From Staphylococcus aureus (GTDB lineage Bacteria; Bacillota; Bacilli; Staphylococcales; Staphylococcaceae), in contig NZ_CP011526.1 of the NCBI RefSeq assembly GCF_001027105.1, forward strand, positions 2,480,001 through 2,544,000: a DNA stretch of 64,000 nt, read 5' to 3'. The first letter of the stretch is position 1; every line of letters begins with the position of its first letter. Of this stretch, positions 10,634 through 21,617 are shown piece by piece. The notes under the pieces are model-generated. The model saw only the letters and a list, made by a program, of their open reading frames with translations, searched no databases and was not told where the DNA came from. A program made the position numbers and the translations under genes.

Positions 10634-10839
10634 AATCATCACTCCAATGTTTATATAGTATTTATATAAACTCTCTCGTCTCTCTCTATTTATTAACTTC
10701 TTACAAGTCTAATATTACATGAATTTCCAAATAAATAAAGGGATTTGTGATGTATTTCACAAATTTATCACTATTTTGGAAAATTAAGAAATATTTAATT
10801 ATATAAAAGTTTAATAAGTCAGAAAATATGATAAAATGT

Positions 10840-10915
10840 AGATGTTCTTTAGACATTAAAAGCTTCTAACATGATACGGAATATGAGGTTCCTGTATCAC
10901 ATTAGAAGCTTTTTT
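10840..10915 (+). ncRNA. Candidate small RNA ending in a strong terminator
   Basis: A long hairpin at 10858-10913 (AAAGCTTCTAA / TTAGAAGCTTT, further pairing GATAC/GTATC) is followed by TTTTTTG on the plus strand, but no plus-strand gene precedes it: the nearest upstream gene is on the other strand. A -10-like TATGAT lies at 10828-10833; no good -35 is seen. This fits a transcript of about 75 nt, or an orphan terminator left after a deletion. Confidence 0.35.
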
Positions 10916-10986
10916 GTTGCGGTGCTTATATTAATAATGGCATGAATGAACGCATGCTGTCTTAGCTCCAAGAATCATATAAGCTA

Positions 10987-12000
<1,014 letters not shown>

Positions 12001-12099
12001 TTATATTTTTAATATTGACTCAGTTTTTAATATTTACAACTAAAGCGAAAAATTATTTTGAACACTTTATGAAATTTTTATTTCAAACTTCTATTAACC

Positions 12100-12207
12100 C
12101 TATTCAGTAGGTTTGAAATTAATACTATCAGAAAAATACACATTTTCTTCTTTATTTCTTATAAAGTTAAATTCTAGTTCTTTAGAACCTACGGATGAGC
12201 CTTTTAA
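12100..12207 (-). pseudogene. 3' tail of a DUF576 lipoprotein gene
   Basis: 35 codons plus stop ([20 protein letters not shown] ... [11 protein letters not shown]) match the C-termini of the lipoproteins at 14461 and 15358. The frame is lost upstream of 12207. The flanking 120 bases (11992-12110) are nearly identical to 15250-15370, so this is the trace of a duplicated and partly deleted module. Confidence 0.85.
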
Positions 12208-12523
12208 TCGCCATCACCTTCATACAGTTTGAAGTCATATTTACCAATTGTAAATGACGACTAGATGATATATAGTTCAAGAAACATCAAAATTCGTTAA
12301 AACATAATCAAATTTTATTATGTTCAAAACTTTATTTTCCAAAAAATAAAAAAGAAGTTAAACAAAGATTGGTTGCTTAACTTCCATTATTGAATTCATT
12401 AGTCCGATTTGACATAGATCCCGAAAAATAATGGCTAATAGCCACTTATAGTCGAAATTATGAACTATATAATTCATTTATTATTAAATGGATTATATAC
12501 TTATTGTGTTTCTTAATACCTTT

Positions 12524-12811
12524 TTATACTTTAATATCTTGAATTTTTTCTAAATCATTACTAATATCTTTTAATTCGTCTGTGGCATTTTTCACCCAAG
12601 CCCCTTGTGCCGCATTTTTAAAATCATCTTCAAATTTTTTGAAATGACTTACCATTTGGTCAAGTAATATTTTCTCATCACTTTTCAGCTTATTTTGATG
12701 ATCATGATGCATACGAACATGTTCAGGCGCAATAACCTCACTAATCTGTTCTTTTTCCTTCATTTGTTCCAATACTGCTAAATCTGGTAAACCACTAAAA
12801 TCAAGTCCCAC
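12524..12811 (-). CDS. Small helical partner protein of the TslA-like lipase (WXG100-like)
   Basis: 95 aa, all-helical, with LDQMVSHFKKFEDDFKNAAQ-G-AW and no signal peptide, which is the shape of Lap/Tla partner proteins that pair with LXG domains to make a type VII secretion signal. The start ATG (12811) comes two bases after the stop of the 108-aa gene. Position two genes downstream of the lipase fits TlaA2 of the described reverse-domain lipase TslA; the assignment is by gene order and size. Confidence 0.65.
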   Translation of the reverse strand: MGLDFSGLPDLAVLEQMKEKEQISEVIAPEHVRMHHDHQNKLKSDEKILLDQMVSHFKKFEDDFKNAAQGAWVKNATDELKDISNDLEKIQDIKV

Positions 12812-12813
12812 GC

Positions 12814-13140
12814 TTATTCATCTCCTTCAATTCTGTCAGATTGTTTTAGATATTCTCTTCTTAACTCATCTTTATAATCTTCTAATTTCATTTCGTGATG
12901 TCGGATACGTTGATTCGTTTCTCTATCGAAAGATTCTATAATACGTGTCATCCTGATCATAGCGTCTTCACTATAATTCATTTTATGTTTGAGATATAAG
13001 AAATGATCATACATTTGTTCACATTTCTTGCGTGTTTGATGTCTTAATTCATCAATTTGATTGAATGCATCATTCAATTGTTTTCTTTCTTCATCATAGG
13101 CATTTTCAAGTTCATTAATATTTTTATACGTAGTAAACAT
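12814..13140 (-). CDS. Small helical partner protein (DUF3958-like) of the TslA-like lipase
   Basis: 108 aa, strongly helical and charged (MFTTYKNINELENAYDEERK ... HHEMKLEDYKDEL), predicted coiled coil, no signal peptide. Its ATG overlaps the stop of the lipase C-terminal frame by one base (TAATG), so translation is coupled. In type VII LXG loci such proteins dimerise with the LXG domain and are needed for export. Probable TlaA1-type protein; the DUF3958 label is from memory of similar sequences. Confidence 0.65.
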   Translation of the reverse strand: MFTTYKNINELENAYDEERKQLNDAFNQIDELRHQTRKKCEQMYDHFLYLKHKMNYSEDAMIRMTRIIESFDRETNQRIRHHEMKLEDYKDELRREYLKQSDRIEGDE

Positions 13141-13433
13141 TACATCATCCCATCAATCTGGCTCGCTAACATTTGGTCATTAGAAACAATTGCTTCGATA
13201 CTCTGTTTAATTTTTGCGATATAGCCATTACAATTTTTATAAACATCATTTAATTTCTTTATCTTATCATCAATTTTTCTTTTGGGATCTGTTTCAAGTT
13301 TACTTTCATACGCGCCACCTTTTCTTAATTCATCTATAACCTCTTCAGAGGTTAATTTTTCACCAATTTCATTTCCAACTTCTTGCGCTTTTTTCCAGTT
13401 GTCTCCAAATTTATGTGCCATCGCGTGATACAT
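13140..13433 (-). CDS. C-terminal LXG-type part of the TslA-like lipase (separated by a frameshift)
   Basis: 97 codons ([20 protein letters not shown] ... QMLASQIDGMM) that continue the lipase protein in the -1 frame. Helical, ends with the SxQIDGMM-like tail typical of LXG-domain ends. It has no Shine-Dalgarno of its own, so it is read here as the downstream half of a single gene and not as an independent start. With the shift restored the protein is 441 aa. This part would carry the type VII targeting region bound by the two small partner proteins encoded next. Confidence 0.7.
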   Translation of the reverse strand: MYHAMAHKFGDNWKKAQEVGNEIGEKLTSEEVIDELRKGGAYESKLETDPKRKIDDKIKKLNDVYKNCNGYIAKIKQSIEAIVSNDQMLASQIDGMM

Positions 13434-14464
13434 TTTTTCAAATGTTGGCTTTCTTCATTCACTAATTGATTTAAGCCTTCGGCAATGGTTAGTGCTGTTA
13501 AAGCTTCTAATAATTGTTGTTGGGAGGAAGAGAGTGATCCACCCGTTGTTTGAATCCAATTCGCTCTTAACGTCTCTACTTTATGTAATCTATGCCTCGT
13601 TTGTTTACGAACGGATTTTAATGCTTTATTATTTTCGTCTTGGTAGCCTTTAACTTTGTTTAATTCAGCTAAGATTATAGCCTGTGTTCTGCTCATTAAA
13701 ATACCACTCATTGCATGGCCTTCTCCATTTTTAAGTACTATTTTTTCTCCAGCAGTTTCATATAAATGATTGCGGACACCTGCATCTAATTCGTCTTCAT
13801 CAGACACAAATCTTACAATGTGACCATCGTACTTTTCAATCAATTTTTTAAGTTCTTCTTGATCGGCATAAAGGCCGCTCACATCTTTGATCGCTAATGG
13901 AGCTGGATTATACACAACGATATGTTTAATATCATTACTCATACCTAAAATCATCGCATCTCTACCGCCCAGCGAATGTCCGGTAATAATATCAATATCA
14001 TAGTCTTTTTTGATATTTTTGATAAAGTCTTGGGTATTTTTATAATGTGGATCTTTATCTGTGACGGAATGAAGGCCAATATTGACATCGGCCCCAATAT
14101 CCTTTAGCGTTTCACTCACATCTATATATCCTTGATAAGAAGGAACACCAAATGTTTGTTTTAATATTGCGTCTTTGTGTACATTAGTACCTGTCATACC
14201 TAAAGTAACTTTGCCAGTGTCTTTATTTAAAAAGGCGCTTGTAGTCGTGCCTGTTTTGGGGTCCGTATAACTTTTAAGATATGAAAGATTTTTAGGGAAT
14301 TTATTTTTTTCTTGTAACTTTTTAATTTGTTTATCAATTTTATTTTGTTTTAAACCACTGTTATTTGCGTTTTCTATTTCATAACTTATATTAGATACTG
14401 TACTTGTTTCTTCAGAGTTACCTTTTATATTGCCAGATTTTATTTGATATTCCGTTTGACTCAT
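13352..14464 (-). CDS. TslA-like type VII secreted lipase, N-terminal lipase part (frameshifted)
   Basis: 370 codons before a premature stop. N-terminal alpha/beta hydrolase: nucleophile Ser164 in TGHSLGG (162-167), acid candidates Asp222/Asp224 in VSDEDEL, and His250 in GEGHAMSG; no signal peptide. The part after about residue 275 is helical and begins an LXG-type domain, which puts the toxin domain first and the export domain last, the reverse arrangement described for S. aureus TslA (a phospholipase). The frame breaks in an A6 tract (13433-13438) after HLKK; slipping back one base restores the LXG tail. The ATG overlaps the upstream lipoprotein stop by four bases (ATGA). Predicted to be inactive in export unless the shift is bypassed. 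Confidence 0.8.
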   Translation of the reverse strand: MSQTEYQIKSGNIKGNSEETSTVSNISYEIENANNSGLKQNKIDKQIKKLQEKNKFPKNLSYLKSYTDPKTGTTTSAFLNKDTGKVTLGMTGTNVHKDAILKQTFGVPSYQGYIDVSETLKDIGADVNIGLHSVTDKDPHYKNTQDFIKNIKKDYDIDIITGHSLGGRDAMILGMSNDIKHIVVYNPAPLAIKDVSGLYADQEELKKLIEKYDGHIVRFVSDEDELDAGVRNHLYETAGEKIVLKNGEGHAMSGILMSRTQAIILAELNKVKGYQDENNKALKSVRKQTRHRLHKVETLRANWIQTTGGSLSSSQQQLLEALTALTIAEGLNQLVNEESQHLKKCITRWHINLETTGKKRKKLEMKLVKN

Positions 14465-15249
14465 GATTTATCATCCTCGCTAGGTGTAAATTCGACCGAA
14501 TCTGAAAAATAGATATTCTCTTCTTGATTTTCTACAAACGTAAATTCTAGATCCTTAGATCCTACGGATGAGCCTTTTAAATTGCCGGATCCTTTCAATT
14601 TTAATTCGGGCGCTTGTTTGGTTGGAATATGATATCGTTTTCTTAACTGTTGAACATTATAGTCATCATTATTCAATTGATACTTTGCAGAATAACTTGG
14701 CACATTAGGATTATATGAAATATCACCATTTTTATAATCTTTAAAATCTTTAAAATTTCCATATTGTACAAAGAACTTAAAGTTTTCAATCTCTTTTTTT
14801 AACTTGTCATCCGGTATAGGCTTTGTTGGAATAATTCGATTATTTTCCATCTTGACAGGATATTTTTTTTCTTTACTACGTGAATATCCTTTACTATCTT
14901 CAGTTATTTCGGTGACAATAAAATTACCCTTCGTTGTTCTAGTATTGCGATTGATATAGAGCACCATTCCTCTCGATTCCATATTTTTCCCTTTTGGTTC
15001 GATAACCATTTCAGAATAAATAATCCAAGTCCCTTTATCTCTTTTATCAAATTCTTGATCTCGAAAACCTTCCTTATCGTAAAAATCATCGAGATTCTTG
15101 GTTAGATATACACTTAATGTTTTGTTGAAATTTTCTTTAATTTGAGCGTTTCGACCATTTGTTTTTGTCATAATGACACAACCTCCAATCAATATAATGA
15201 GTAATACCAAACATATACCGAGCGTTAATTTCTTTGAATGAATCATCAT
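14461..15249 (-). CDS. DUF576/Csa1-type lipoprotein, probable immunity protein of the TslA-like lipase
   Basis: 262 aa with an N-terminal signal ending LIGGC (Cys24), an acceptable lipobox, then the family blocks [23 protein letters not shown] and [15 protein letters not shown]. Its stop overlaps the lipase start (ATGA), so the two are made together. In the described system the lipoprotein TilA sits on the outer face of the membrane and neutralises the lipase; that role is inferred here from linkage. About 80-85% identical by eye to the copy at 11194. Confidence 0.85.
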   Translation of the reverse strand: MMIHSKKLTLGICLVLLIILIGGCVIMTKTNGRNAQIKENFNKTLSVYLTKNLDDFYDKEGFRDQEFDKRDKGTWIIYSEMVIEPKGKNMESRGMVLYINRNTRTTKGNFIVTEITEDSKGYSRSKEKKYPVKMENNRIIPTKPIPDDKLKKEIENFKFFVQYGNFKDFKDYKNGDISYNPNVPSYSAKYQLNNDDYNVQQLRKRYHIPTKQAPELKLKGSGNLKGSSVGSKDLEFTFVENQEENIYFSDSVEFTPSEDDKS

Positions 15250-15357
15250 TTCTCCACCTTATATTTTTAATACTGACTCAATCTTTAATTTACACAACTA
15301 AAGCGAAAAATTATTTTGAACACTTTATGAAATTTTCATTTCAAACTTCTATTAACC

Positions 15358-16134
15358 CTATTCAGTAGGTTTGAAATTAATACTATCCGTAAAATAGATG
15401 TTTTCTTCTTTATTTTCTATAAATGTAAACTCTAAATTTTTGTGTCCTATAGATGATCCTTTTAAATCACCATCGCCTTTTATTAATAATTTAGGTGCTT
15501 TCTTAGTTGGTATATCATACCTCTTTCTAAGTTGCTTCACATTGTAGTCATCATTACTTAATTGATACTTTGCTGAATAACTTGGCACATTCGGATTATA
15601 TGAAATGTCACCATCTTTATAATCATTAATATCTTTAAAGTCACCGTATTGTACAAAGAATTTAAAGTTTTCGATTTCTTTTCTTAATTTATCATCAGCT
15701 ATCGGTTTGGTTGGGATAATTTTATTATGTTCCATTTTTACTGGATATTCTTTTTCTTTACTACGTGAGTATCCTTTTTTATCTTCCCATAATTCCCTCA
15801 CAATAAATTCACCTTTTGTCGTTCTGGTATTGCGGTCTACATACAGGACCAATCCTCTGGATTCCATATTCTTTCCATTTGTTTCTATTGTCATTTTAGA
15901 GTGAATTATCCAAGTGCCTTTGTCGCCCTTTTCAAACTCTTGATCTCGAAAGCCTTCCTTATCATAAAAGTCTTCAAGATTTTTAGTTGGATACAGGCTC
16001 AACGTTTTGTTGAAGTTTTCTTTAATTTGTTTATCTTTACTGCTTTCTTCCTTTTTCATTCCGCAAGCCCCTATAAAAACAGCTAATAATACTAAATACA
16101 GCCAGAGCCTCAACCTTTTTGAGTGAATCATCAT
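15358..16134 (-). CDS. DUF576/Csa1-type tandem lipoprotein
   Basis: 258 aa with a textbook signal: LLAVFIGAC followed by GMKKEES, so lipidation at Cys24. Same family blocks as its two paralogues, but with more divergent N-terminal and central parts ([13 protein letters not shown]). It is the first gene of the lipase island; GGGGATG precedes the start. It may be a second immunity protein or have diverged in specificity. Proteins of this family are also known as host-immune stimulating lipoproteins. Confidence 0.88.
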   Translation of the reverse strand: MMIHSKRLRLWLYLVLLAVFIGACGMKKEESSKDKQIKENFNKTLSLYPTKNLEDFYDKEGFRDQEFEKGDKGTWIIHSKMTIETNGKNMESRGLVLYVDRNTRTTKGEFIVRELWEDKKGYSRSKEKEYPVKMEHNKIIPTKPIADDKLRKEIENFKFFVQYGDFKDINDYKDGDISYNPNVPSYSAKYQLSNDDYNVKQLRKRYDIPTKKAPKLLIKGDGDLKGSSIGHKNLEFTFIENKEENIYFTDSINFKPTE

Positions 16135-16436
16135 TTCACATCCCCATTTTTATTTTTGATGCAAAGTTAAGTTCAAATTCCAATATTAATAATATTAGAG
16201 GAAATTTTATGATTAAATCCTCGTGGATTTTAATTGTTAGTTGTATTTTTCACATATCAACATCACAAATTATTTAAAAAGCGCAAATATCTTTATAATT
16301 TTTATTGGCCTAACCAACTAATTAATTAAGATAAATTGCGCTTATATTTAAAATAATAACACTGAAACTCAATGTATTTACTTATTAAAATTGATGTTTA
16401 AATACAACTTTACTAACATTCATTTTTCGGTTTACA
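16135..16436. other. Intergenic region between the lipoprotein island and the helicase gene
   Basis: About 300 AT-rich bases that must hold the promoter of the lipoprotein/lipase genes. I see no ORF and no convincing terminator for the helicase gene, whose stop is at 16437. Confidence 0.5.
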
Positions 16437-19298
16437 TTAATTTGTTAGATAACGATATATATCATCTCTTACAGCTTTATCCAGTGCTAAATCCATCGTT
16501 ACTACGTTTGAACCATTCGGCATTTTATCTTGCTTTTCTGAACCTTCTATATATCCAGCAGTTCCTAAATAATAAAAATATATACCATCATCATCTTTTT
16601 TCTGTACAAAAATATACATTTTAATTCCTTTTGCTCTATGGGACAAAATTTTCTGAACTTCTTTTGATTCTAGCGTTCTATTAGATTTAGTAAACCATTT
16701 TAATTCATCTTGACTTAAAAATTCATCTTCATATTTTGTGCTATCACTTATATCCTCATGCTTATCATAAGTGATAAATATTGGCATTTCTTGGCTTTTT
16801 ATCATGTATCCCATGATTACAGACGAACCATTTTTATTCCAATTAAATATTTTACTAAAATCTTCTCTTGAATATTTATTATATAAAATCAGTCCATTTT
16901 TACCTTTTTGGTATTTTTCATTGTTATACTTTGATAATTCAATAAGATCTTCTAAAAACATATTAAATGTTTGATTACTTAGAGCATTAGTAAATGCATC
17001 GCTTAGTCTTATCATTCTTTCATTACGTTCTATAATGGGACTTCCATAGATTTTTTCAATTCCTGCGTTGTAAAATGAAAAATCTAAAATTCTTAATGAA
17101 GTATCTATATCATCTTCTGTTATATCCTTAACTTCGTTCAACATTTTATTTTTTAATTCATCATATGTTAATTCATTTTTTAAAAGTTCTTCTAAAACTA
17201 AACTATCGATTCTTTTCAATCCAGGTGCTATTTGCCTTGAAAAGAAAACCAGATTTTTAGATTCATTTTCCGTCAATAATGTATCTATTTTTTTATATCT
17301 CACTAAGAACTCGTAATAATTACTAAATTTAGAAAATATAACGCTTGGATCTATAGAATGTTGTTGTATGAAATCCATTAGTAACGGCATGTGTCCCAAT
17401 CTATTTTCAACTTCTTCATAAGCTTTTAATATTAATTTATTTTGATTTAATGATACTGCATCCAATGAATTGTAAATCTGTTTTTTAGCAACTTCTTCAA
17501 AATTAATTGTAGATACTCCATTAATCGAATCGTTATTCGTTAAAAACTTCTTATAATTATCTTTATTTTGCGATTGATCCCCAGAAAGCGCAATCGGAAT
17601 TAAATAATTTGTCTTATAATTACCAATAAAATCAATTACTGTAACATACTCTTTATTTGAACTTTTTCTTAATCCTCTACCAAGTTGCTGAATGAATATA
17701 ATACTAGACTCTGTTGGTCTCAACATTACAACTTGATTGACTTCTGGAATATCAATACCTTCGTTAAAAAGATCTACAGTTATAATATAGTTAATCTTAC
17801 CTTCTTTTAATTTTTCTATTACAATTTGGCGATAATTAACACTATCATCTCCTGTTAAAGCAACACTTTTAATCCCTTTTGAACTTAGTTTATCCGCTAA
17901 ATCATAAGCTTCTTTTTTGCTACTTACAAAAATCAATCCTTGTAAAATTTCACCTGAATATCCATAGTAATCTGTCTTTTGAATAATATAATTAACTCTT
18001 TCATCAGAAGTTAAATATCTCAGTTTAGTTACATCATCTTCTTTAATACCTTGATGTACATAATCAGTCACACCAAAATAATGAAATGGACATAAAATAT
18101 CACTTTCTAATGCTGCTTGTAACCTTATTTCATATGCAATATTATAATCAAACAGTTCAAATATACTTAATTCATCTGATCTTTCTGGTGTAGCAGTCAT
18201 TCCCAGCATGAACTTAGGTTTGAAGTAGTTAAATACTCGTTGATAAGTAGATGCAGCAGAACGATGTGCTTCATCAAAAACAATATAATCAAATTCATTT
18301 TCATCAAATTGCTTAAAATTATCATCTCTAGATAATGTTTGAATGGTTGCAAATAAATATTTGGCATCGACATCTCTATGTTTTCCTGTCAACAATCCAA
18401 AATCACTATCATTTTTTATAGGTAATACTTTTTTAAATTCTTCCTTAGCTCTATTTAAAATCCCCTCATTATGAACAATAAATAAAAATTTATTAGGGTT
18501 TACTTCTCTAACATCTAATGCACATAAAATCGTTTTACCTGTACCAGTTGCAGATATTATTAACGCCTTATCTTTGGCTTTATCCCTAATAGCTTTTAAT
18601 GACCTTAATGCTTCTGCTTGCATTAAATTGGGTACAATTTCCACTGATTTTTTCACCTTATCAGCTAGCAGCATTTGAGTTTGTTCAACCTCCGCTAATT
18701 TTTCTAAGGAACGGTACTCAAATGATTCTTTATATGAATTAATCCATTGCTCAGTCAGTGGGGTACTCTTTTGCCATAACAAGTCAAATTCACTTTTTAC
18801 ACTATCAACTAAATCGCCATTTTTCATAGTAGACAGTAAAACATTATGCTCATAATTAACCTTTAACGCATTAGATGTTAAATTAGAGCTTCCTATTACC
18901 ATAGAACTATAATCCTTATGCTCAAAAATATATCCTTTGGCATGGAATCCAGCAATATCAGTTAATCTTACCTCTACATTTTTTAATTTAAGTAATTCTC
19001 CATACATTTTAGGACTATTAAACCCTAAGTAATTAGATGTTAATATTTTCCCTTTAACACCCTTATTGCTTAAATCTAATAGTTGAGCCTTTAAGCTGGC
19101 TAAACCGCTTTCTGTTATAAAAGCCACAGAAAAATAAAACGTTTCACATTTTTGAAGTTCATCTATAATTGTTGAAAGAACTTTTTCATTTTTATTATTT
19201 ACTAAAAGCTTCGGTGTATAATTCCCTTTATGAGAAATATGTTTGTCTATAAACCCTTTATGTAAAGATTGATTGAAATCATTTAGTAATCTACTCAT
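16437..19298 (-). CDS. PLD-domain, SF2 helicase and DUF3427 protein
   Basis: 953 aa cytoplasmic nucleic-acid enzyme. N-terminal phospholipase D-like nuclease domain (about 30-190) with HAK at 119-121 and GSSN at 136-139. SF2 helicase core (about 220-570): Walker A SATGTGKT (249-256), DEAH (342-345), ATPERSD, and motif VI QLGRGLRKS. The C-terminal third is the DUF3427 domain found in such proteins. The PLD motif has Glu where HxKx4D has Asp. It follows the Nudix gene with one base between stop and start, so the two are coupled. Similar helicase-nuclease architectures are common in anti-phage defence, but no role is proven for this one. Confidence 0.85.
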   Translation of the reverse strand: MSRLLNDFNQSLHKGFIDKHISHKGNYTPKLLVNNKNEKVLSTIIDELQKCETFYFSVAFITESGLASLKAQLLDLSNKGVKGKILTSNYLGFNSPKMYGELLKLKNVEVRLTDIAGFHAKGYIFEHKDYSSMVIGSSNLTSNALKVNYEHNVLLSTMKNGDLVDSVKSEFDLLWQKSTPLTEQWINSYKESFEYRSLEKLAEVEQTQMLLADKVKKSVEIVPNLMQAEALRSLKAIRDKAKDKALIISATGTGKTILCALDVREVNPNKFLFIVHNEGILNRAKEEFKKVLPIKNDSDFGLLTGKHRDVDAKYLFATIQTLSRDDNFKQFDENEFDYIVFDEAHRSAASTYQRVFNYFKPKFMLGMTATPERSDELSIFELFDYNIAYEIRLQAALESDILCPFHYFGVTDYVHQGIKEDDVTKLRYLTSDERVNYIIQKTDYYGYSGEILQGLIFVSSKKEAYDLADKLSSKGIKSVALTGDDSVNYRQIVIEKLKEGKINYIITVDLFNEGIDIPEVNQVVMLRPTESSIIFIQQLGRGLRKSSNKEYVTVIDFIGNYKTNYLIPIALSGDQSQNKDNYKKFLTNNDSINGVSTINFEEVAKKQIYNSLDAVSLNQNKLILKAYEEVENRLGHMPLLMDFIQQHSIDPSVIFSKFSNYYEFLVRYKKIDTLLTENESKNLVFFSRQIAPGLKRIDSLVLEELLKNELTYDELKNKMLNEVKDITEDDIDTSLRILDFSFYNAGIEKIYGSPIIERNERMIRLSDAFTNALSNQTFNMFLEDLIELSKYNNEKYQKGKNGLILYNKYSREDFSKIFNWNKNGSSVIMGYMIKSQEMPIFITYDKHEDISDSTKYEDEFLSQDELKWFTKSNRTLESKEVQKILSHRAKGIKMYIFVQKKDDDGIYFYYLGTAGYIEGSEKQDKMPNGSNVVTMDLALDKAVRDDIYRYLTN

Positions 19299-19299
19299 A

Positions 19300-19692
19300 T
19301 TATCCCTCAGTCATAATTTTATTAACGGCTGGTATATCCGCTGGGGCCCAATTTAATTTATCAAGTTCGTTTATTGACAACCATTCAATACTCTTATGTT
19401 CAGTTAGAGTTGGTAACTCTTTGTTTAAAGTACATTTGTATGTTGTTAACCTAACAATTCCAAAATCATATTCATGTTCTGTAGTTATAACTTTGTCTCC
19501 AACAATTAAATCACATTTCATTTCTTCTCTAATTTCTCTAATCAAAGCGTCTTTTTCAGTTTCATTCTTTTCAACCTTACCGCCAGGAAATTCCCACATT
19601 AAAGGCAGACTCATTTTTTCACTTCTCTGTGCACAAAGAATTTTGTTATCAGAAAAAATAATAGCTCCTACTACATTGATTACTTTTTTCAT
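19300..19692 (-). CDS. Nudix hydrolase (MutT/8-oxo-dGTP diphosphatase-like)
   Basis: 130 aa with the Nudix box from Gly38: GGKVEKNETEKDALIREIRE then EM, matching Gx5Ex7REUxEE, with Lys in the last Gly position. WEFPGG and the size are typical of MutT-type (d)CTP/8-oxo-dGTP pyrophosphohydrolases. ATG 19692 is chosen because AAGGGTG lies eight bases upstream; a GTG three codons earlier overlaps that site. It forms a two-gene operon with the PLD-helicase, which suggests a joint function in nucleotide or foreign-DNA handling. Confidence 0.88.
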   Translation of the reverse strand: MKKVINVVGAIIFSDNKILCAQRSEKMSLPLMWEFPGGKVEKNETEKDALIREIREEMKCDLIVGDKVITTEHEYDFGIVRLTTYKCTLNKELPTLTEHKSIEWLSINELDKLNWAPADIPAVNKIMTEG

Positions 19693-19979
19693 AAGACTCA
19701 CCCTTCAATTTAAAATCATCTTAATTGTTATTCTATCAAAAATTACAAAACTATATATAAATCAATATTAAAAATTAATATTTTACATTCACATGAACGC
19801 TCTACTCCATGCATTTTCATACACATCTATTATATAATACTTGTGAAAAGTATTGTCTTGGGGCTGTGTTTTTTTACTTTTGGGGCGTATTTCTTTATAA
19901 TTCATTACATAAATGTAAGGGCTTTAGTTTTCATGTTTTATTAAGTCTAACTGAGATTTTGAAAGGATGTTTAGCAACA

Positions 19980-21617
19980 ATGGATAAAGAATTATGGATA
20001 GAACGAGCTAATGATAGTTTAGTTAAACATTTTTATGAGCAGCAATCTGACATTGAACAGCGAGAAGGTTTTGAAAGTAAATTAACATTTGGTACTGCGG
20101 GTATACGCGGAAAATTCGGTCTTGGTGAAGGTCGACTTAATAAGTTTACTATTGAAAAATTGGCATTAGGTTTAGCGCGTTATTTAAATGCCCAAACAAA
20201 CAGTCCAACAATAGTCATTCATTATGATATTAGACATCTTTCAACTGAATTCGCCCAAATAATTGCTAATGTATTAGCAAACCATCAAATAACAGTTTAT
20301 TTACCTGATACATATAAAACGACACCGGAATTATCGTTCGCGGTGCGCAATCTTAATACTACTGCTGGCATTATGATTACAGCAAGTCATAATCCGAAAG
20401 ACTATAACGGCATCAAAGTATATGGTTCTGATGGTGCGCAATTATCGACTGATGCATCTGAGCTTGCAAGTCGTTATATCGAAGAAGTTGGCGATCCATT
20501 ACAGATTGATATACCTATTTCTAAACAAAATACATCTTATATCAAGCCTTTTCCGAAATCTGTAACTGATGACTATATGAAACACATTCAAAATATGATT
20601 GGCTATATTCCTAAATCTGATTTACAAGTTGTGTTCACTAGTTTGCATGGTACAAGTGTTCCGATTGTACCTGAGTTATTACAATCTTTGAATTTCAATC
20701 AATTTAATCTTGTAGAAGCACAATGTAAACCTGATCCGAATTTCAGCTCAGTTCAAAGTGCTAATCCTGAAGATCATCGCGCTTTTGATCAAGCAGTCGA
20801 ACTTGCAAATAAAAGTCATGCAGACTTATTAATATCAACTGACCCTGATGCAGATCGACTTGGTATTGCTGAACGTGATGCACACGGTCATATCACATAT
20901 TTTAATGGCAACCAAATTGGTGCGCTGTTACTTAATTATCGTATTCAACAAACGTCTCAATTACGTCACCGCTTAATGATTCAATCTATTGTAAGTAGTG
21001 AGTTAACAAAGTCATTAGCACGCTATAATAATGTTGAATACAAAGAGGTGCTGACGGGCTTTAAATTTATTGCTCAGGAAATAAGACAACTGGATGATCA
21101 TCAAAATATGATTTTCGCATTTGAAGAGAGTTACGGTTTTCTATCAGAGCCTTTTGTACGTGATAAAGATGCCGTACAAATTGTGCCACTCATTATAAAA
21201 TACGCTTCTGAGTTAAAATTATATGGCAAAACATTGAAAGATGAATTAGAACAGATTTATCAAACTGTTGGTAGACATGAGGATACATTATTCTCGCATA
21301 CGCTAGAAGGATTTGAAGGGAAAAAGAAAATTAATGCAATAATGACCAAATTCCGTTCAAATCCACCGCAAGAGATTCAAGGACTCAAAGTGAAAGCAAT
21401 TGAAGATTATTTAACTAGCGAGGTTTATCATTTGGATAAAGATACAACGTCGCAGATTAATTCTCCTAAATCAAATGTTATTCGTGTCTTATTTGACGAA
21501 GGATTTATCGCTTTACGTCCTTCTGGTACTGAACCTAAAATTAAATTATATGTGTCGTTAAAATGTCCGAATTTTGATGATGTAGCTCAAAAAATTAATG
21601 CGATGATTTTTAGCTAA
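19980..21617 (+). CDS. pgcA: Alpha-phosphoglucomutase PgcA
   Basis: Interconverts glucose 6-phosphate and glucose 1-phosphate, feeding UDP-glucose and so the glycolipid anchor of lipoteichoic acid and wall teichoic acid glucosylation; works with gtaB, also in this window. 545 aa, the usual length. Active-site Ser136 in TASHNPKDYNG, metal loop DPDADRLG, sugar loop EESYG and phosphate-binding RPSGTEPK are all intact. ATG 19980 has AAAGGATG about 9 bases upstream; an in-frame extension to 19809 is not supported. Confidence 0.95.
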   Translation: MDKELWIERANDSLVKHFYEQQSDIEQREGFESKLTFGTAGIRGKFGLGEGRLNKFTIEKLALGLARYLNAQTNSPTIVIHYDIRHLSTEFAQIIANVLANHQITVYLPDTYKTTPELSFAVRNLNTTAGIMITASHNPKDYNGIKVYGSDGAQLSTDASELASRYIEEVGDPLQIDIPISKQNTSYIKPFPKSVTDDYMKHIQNMIGYIPKSDLQVVFTSLHGTSVPIVPELLQSLNFNQFNLVEAQCKPDPNFSSVQSANPEDHRAFDQAVELANKSHADLLISTDPDADRLGIAERDAHGHITYFNGNQIGALLLNYRIQQTSQLRHRLMIQSIVSSELTKSLARYNNVEYKEVLTGFKFIAQEIRQLDDHQNMIFAFEESYGFLSEPFVRDKDAVQIVPLIIKYASELKLYGKTLKDELEQIYQTVGRHEDTLFSHTLEGFEGKKKINAIMTKFRSNPPQEIQGLKVKAIEDYLTSEVYHLDKDTTSQINSPKSNVIRVLFDEGFIALRPSGTEPKIKLYVSLKCPNFDDVAQKINAMIFS

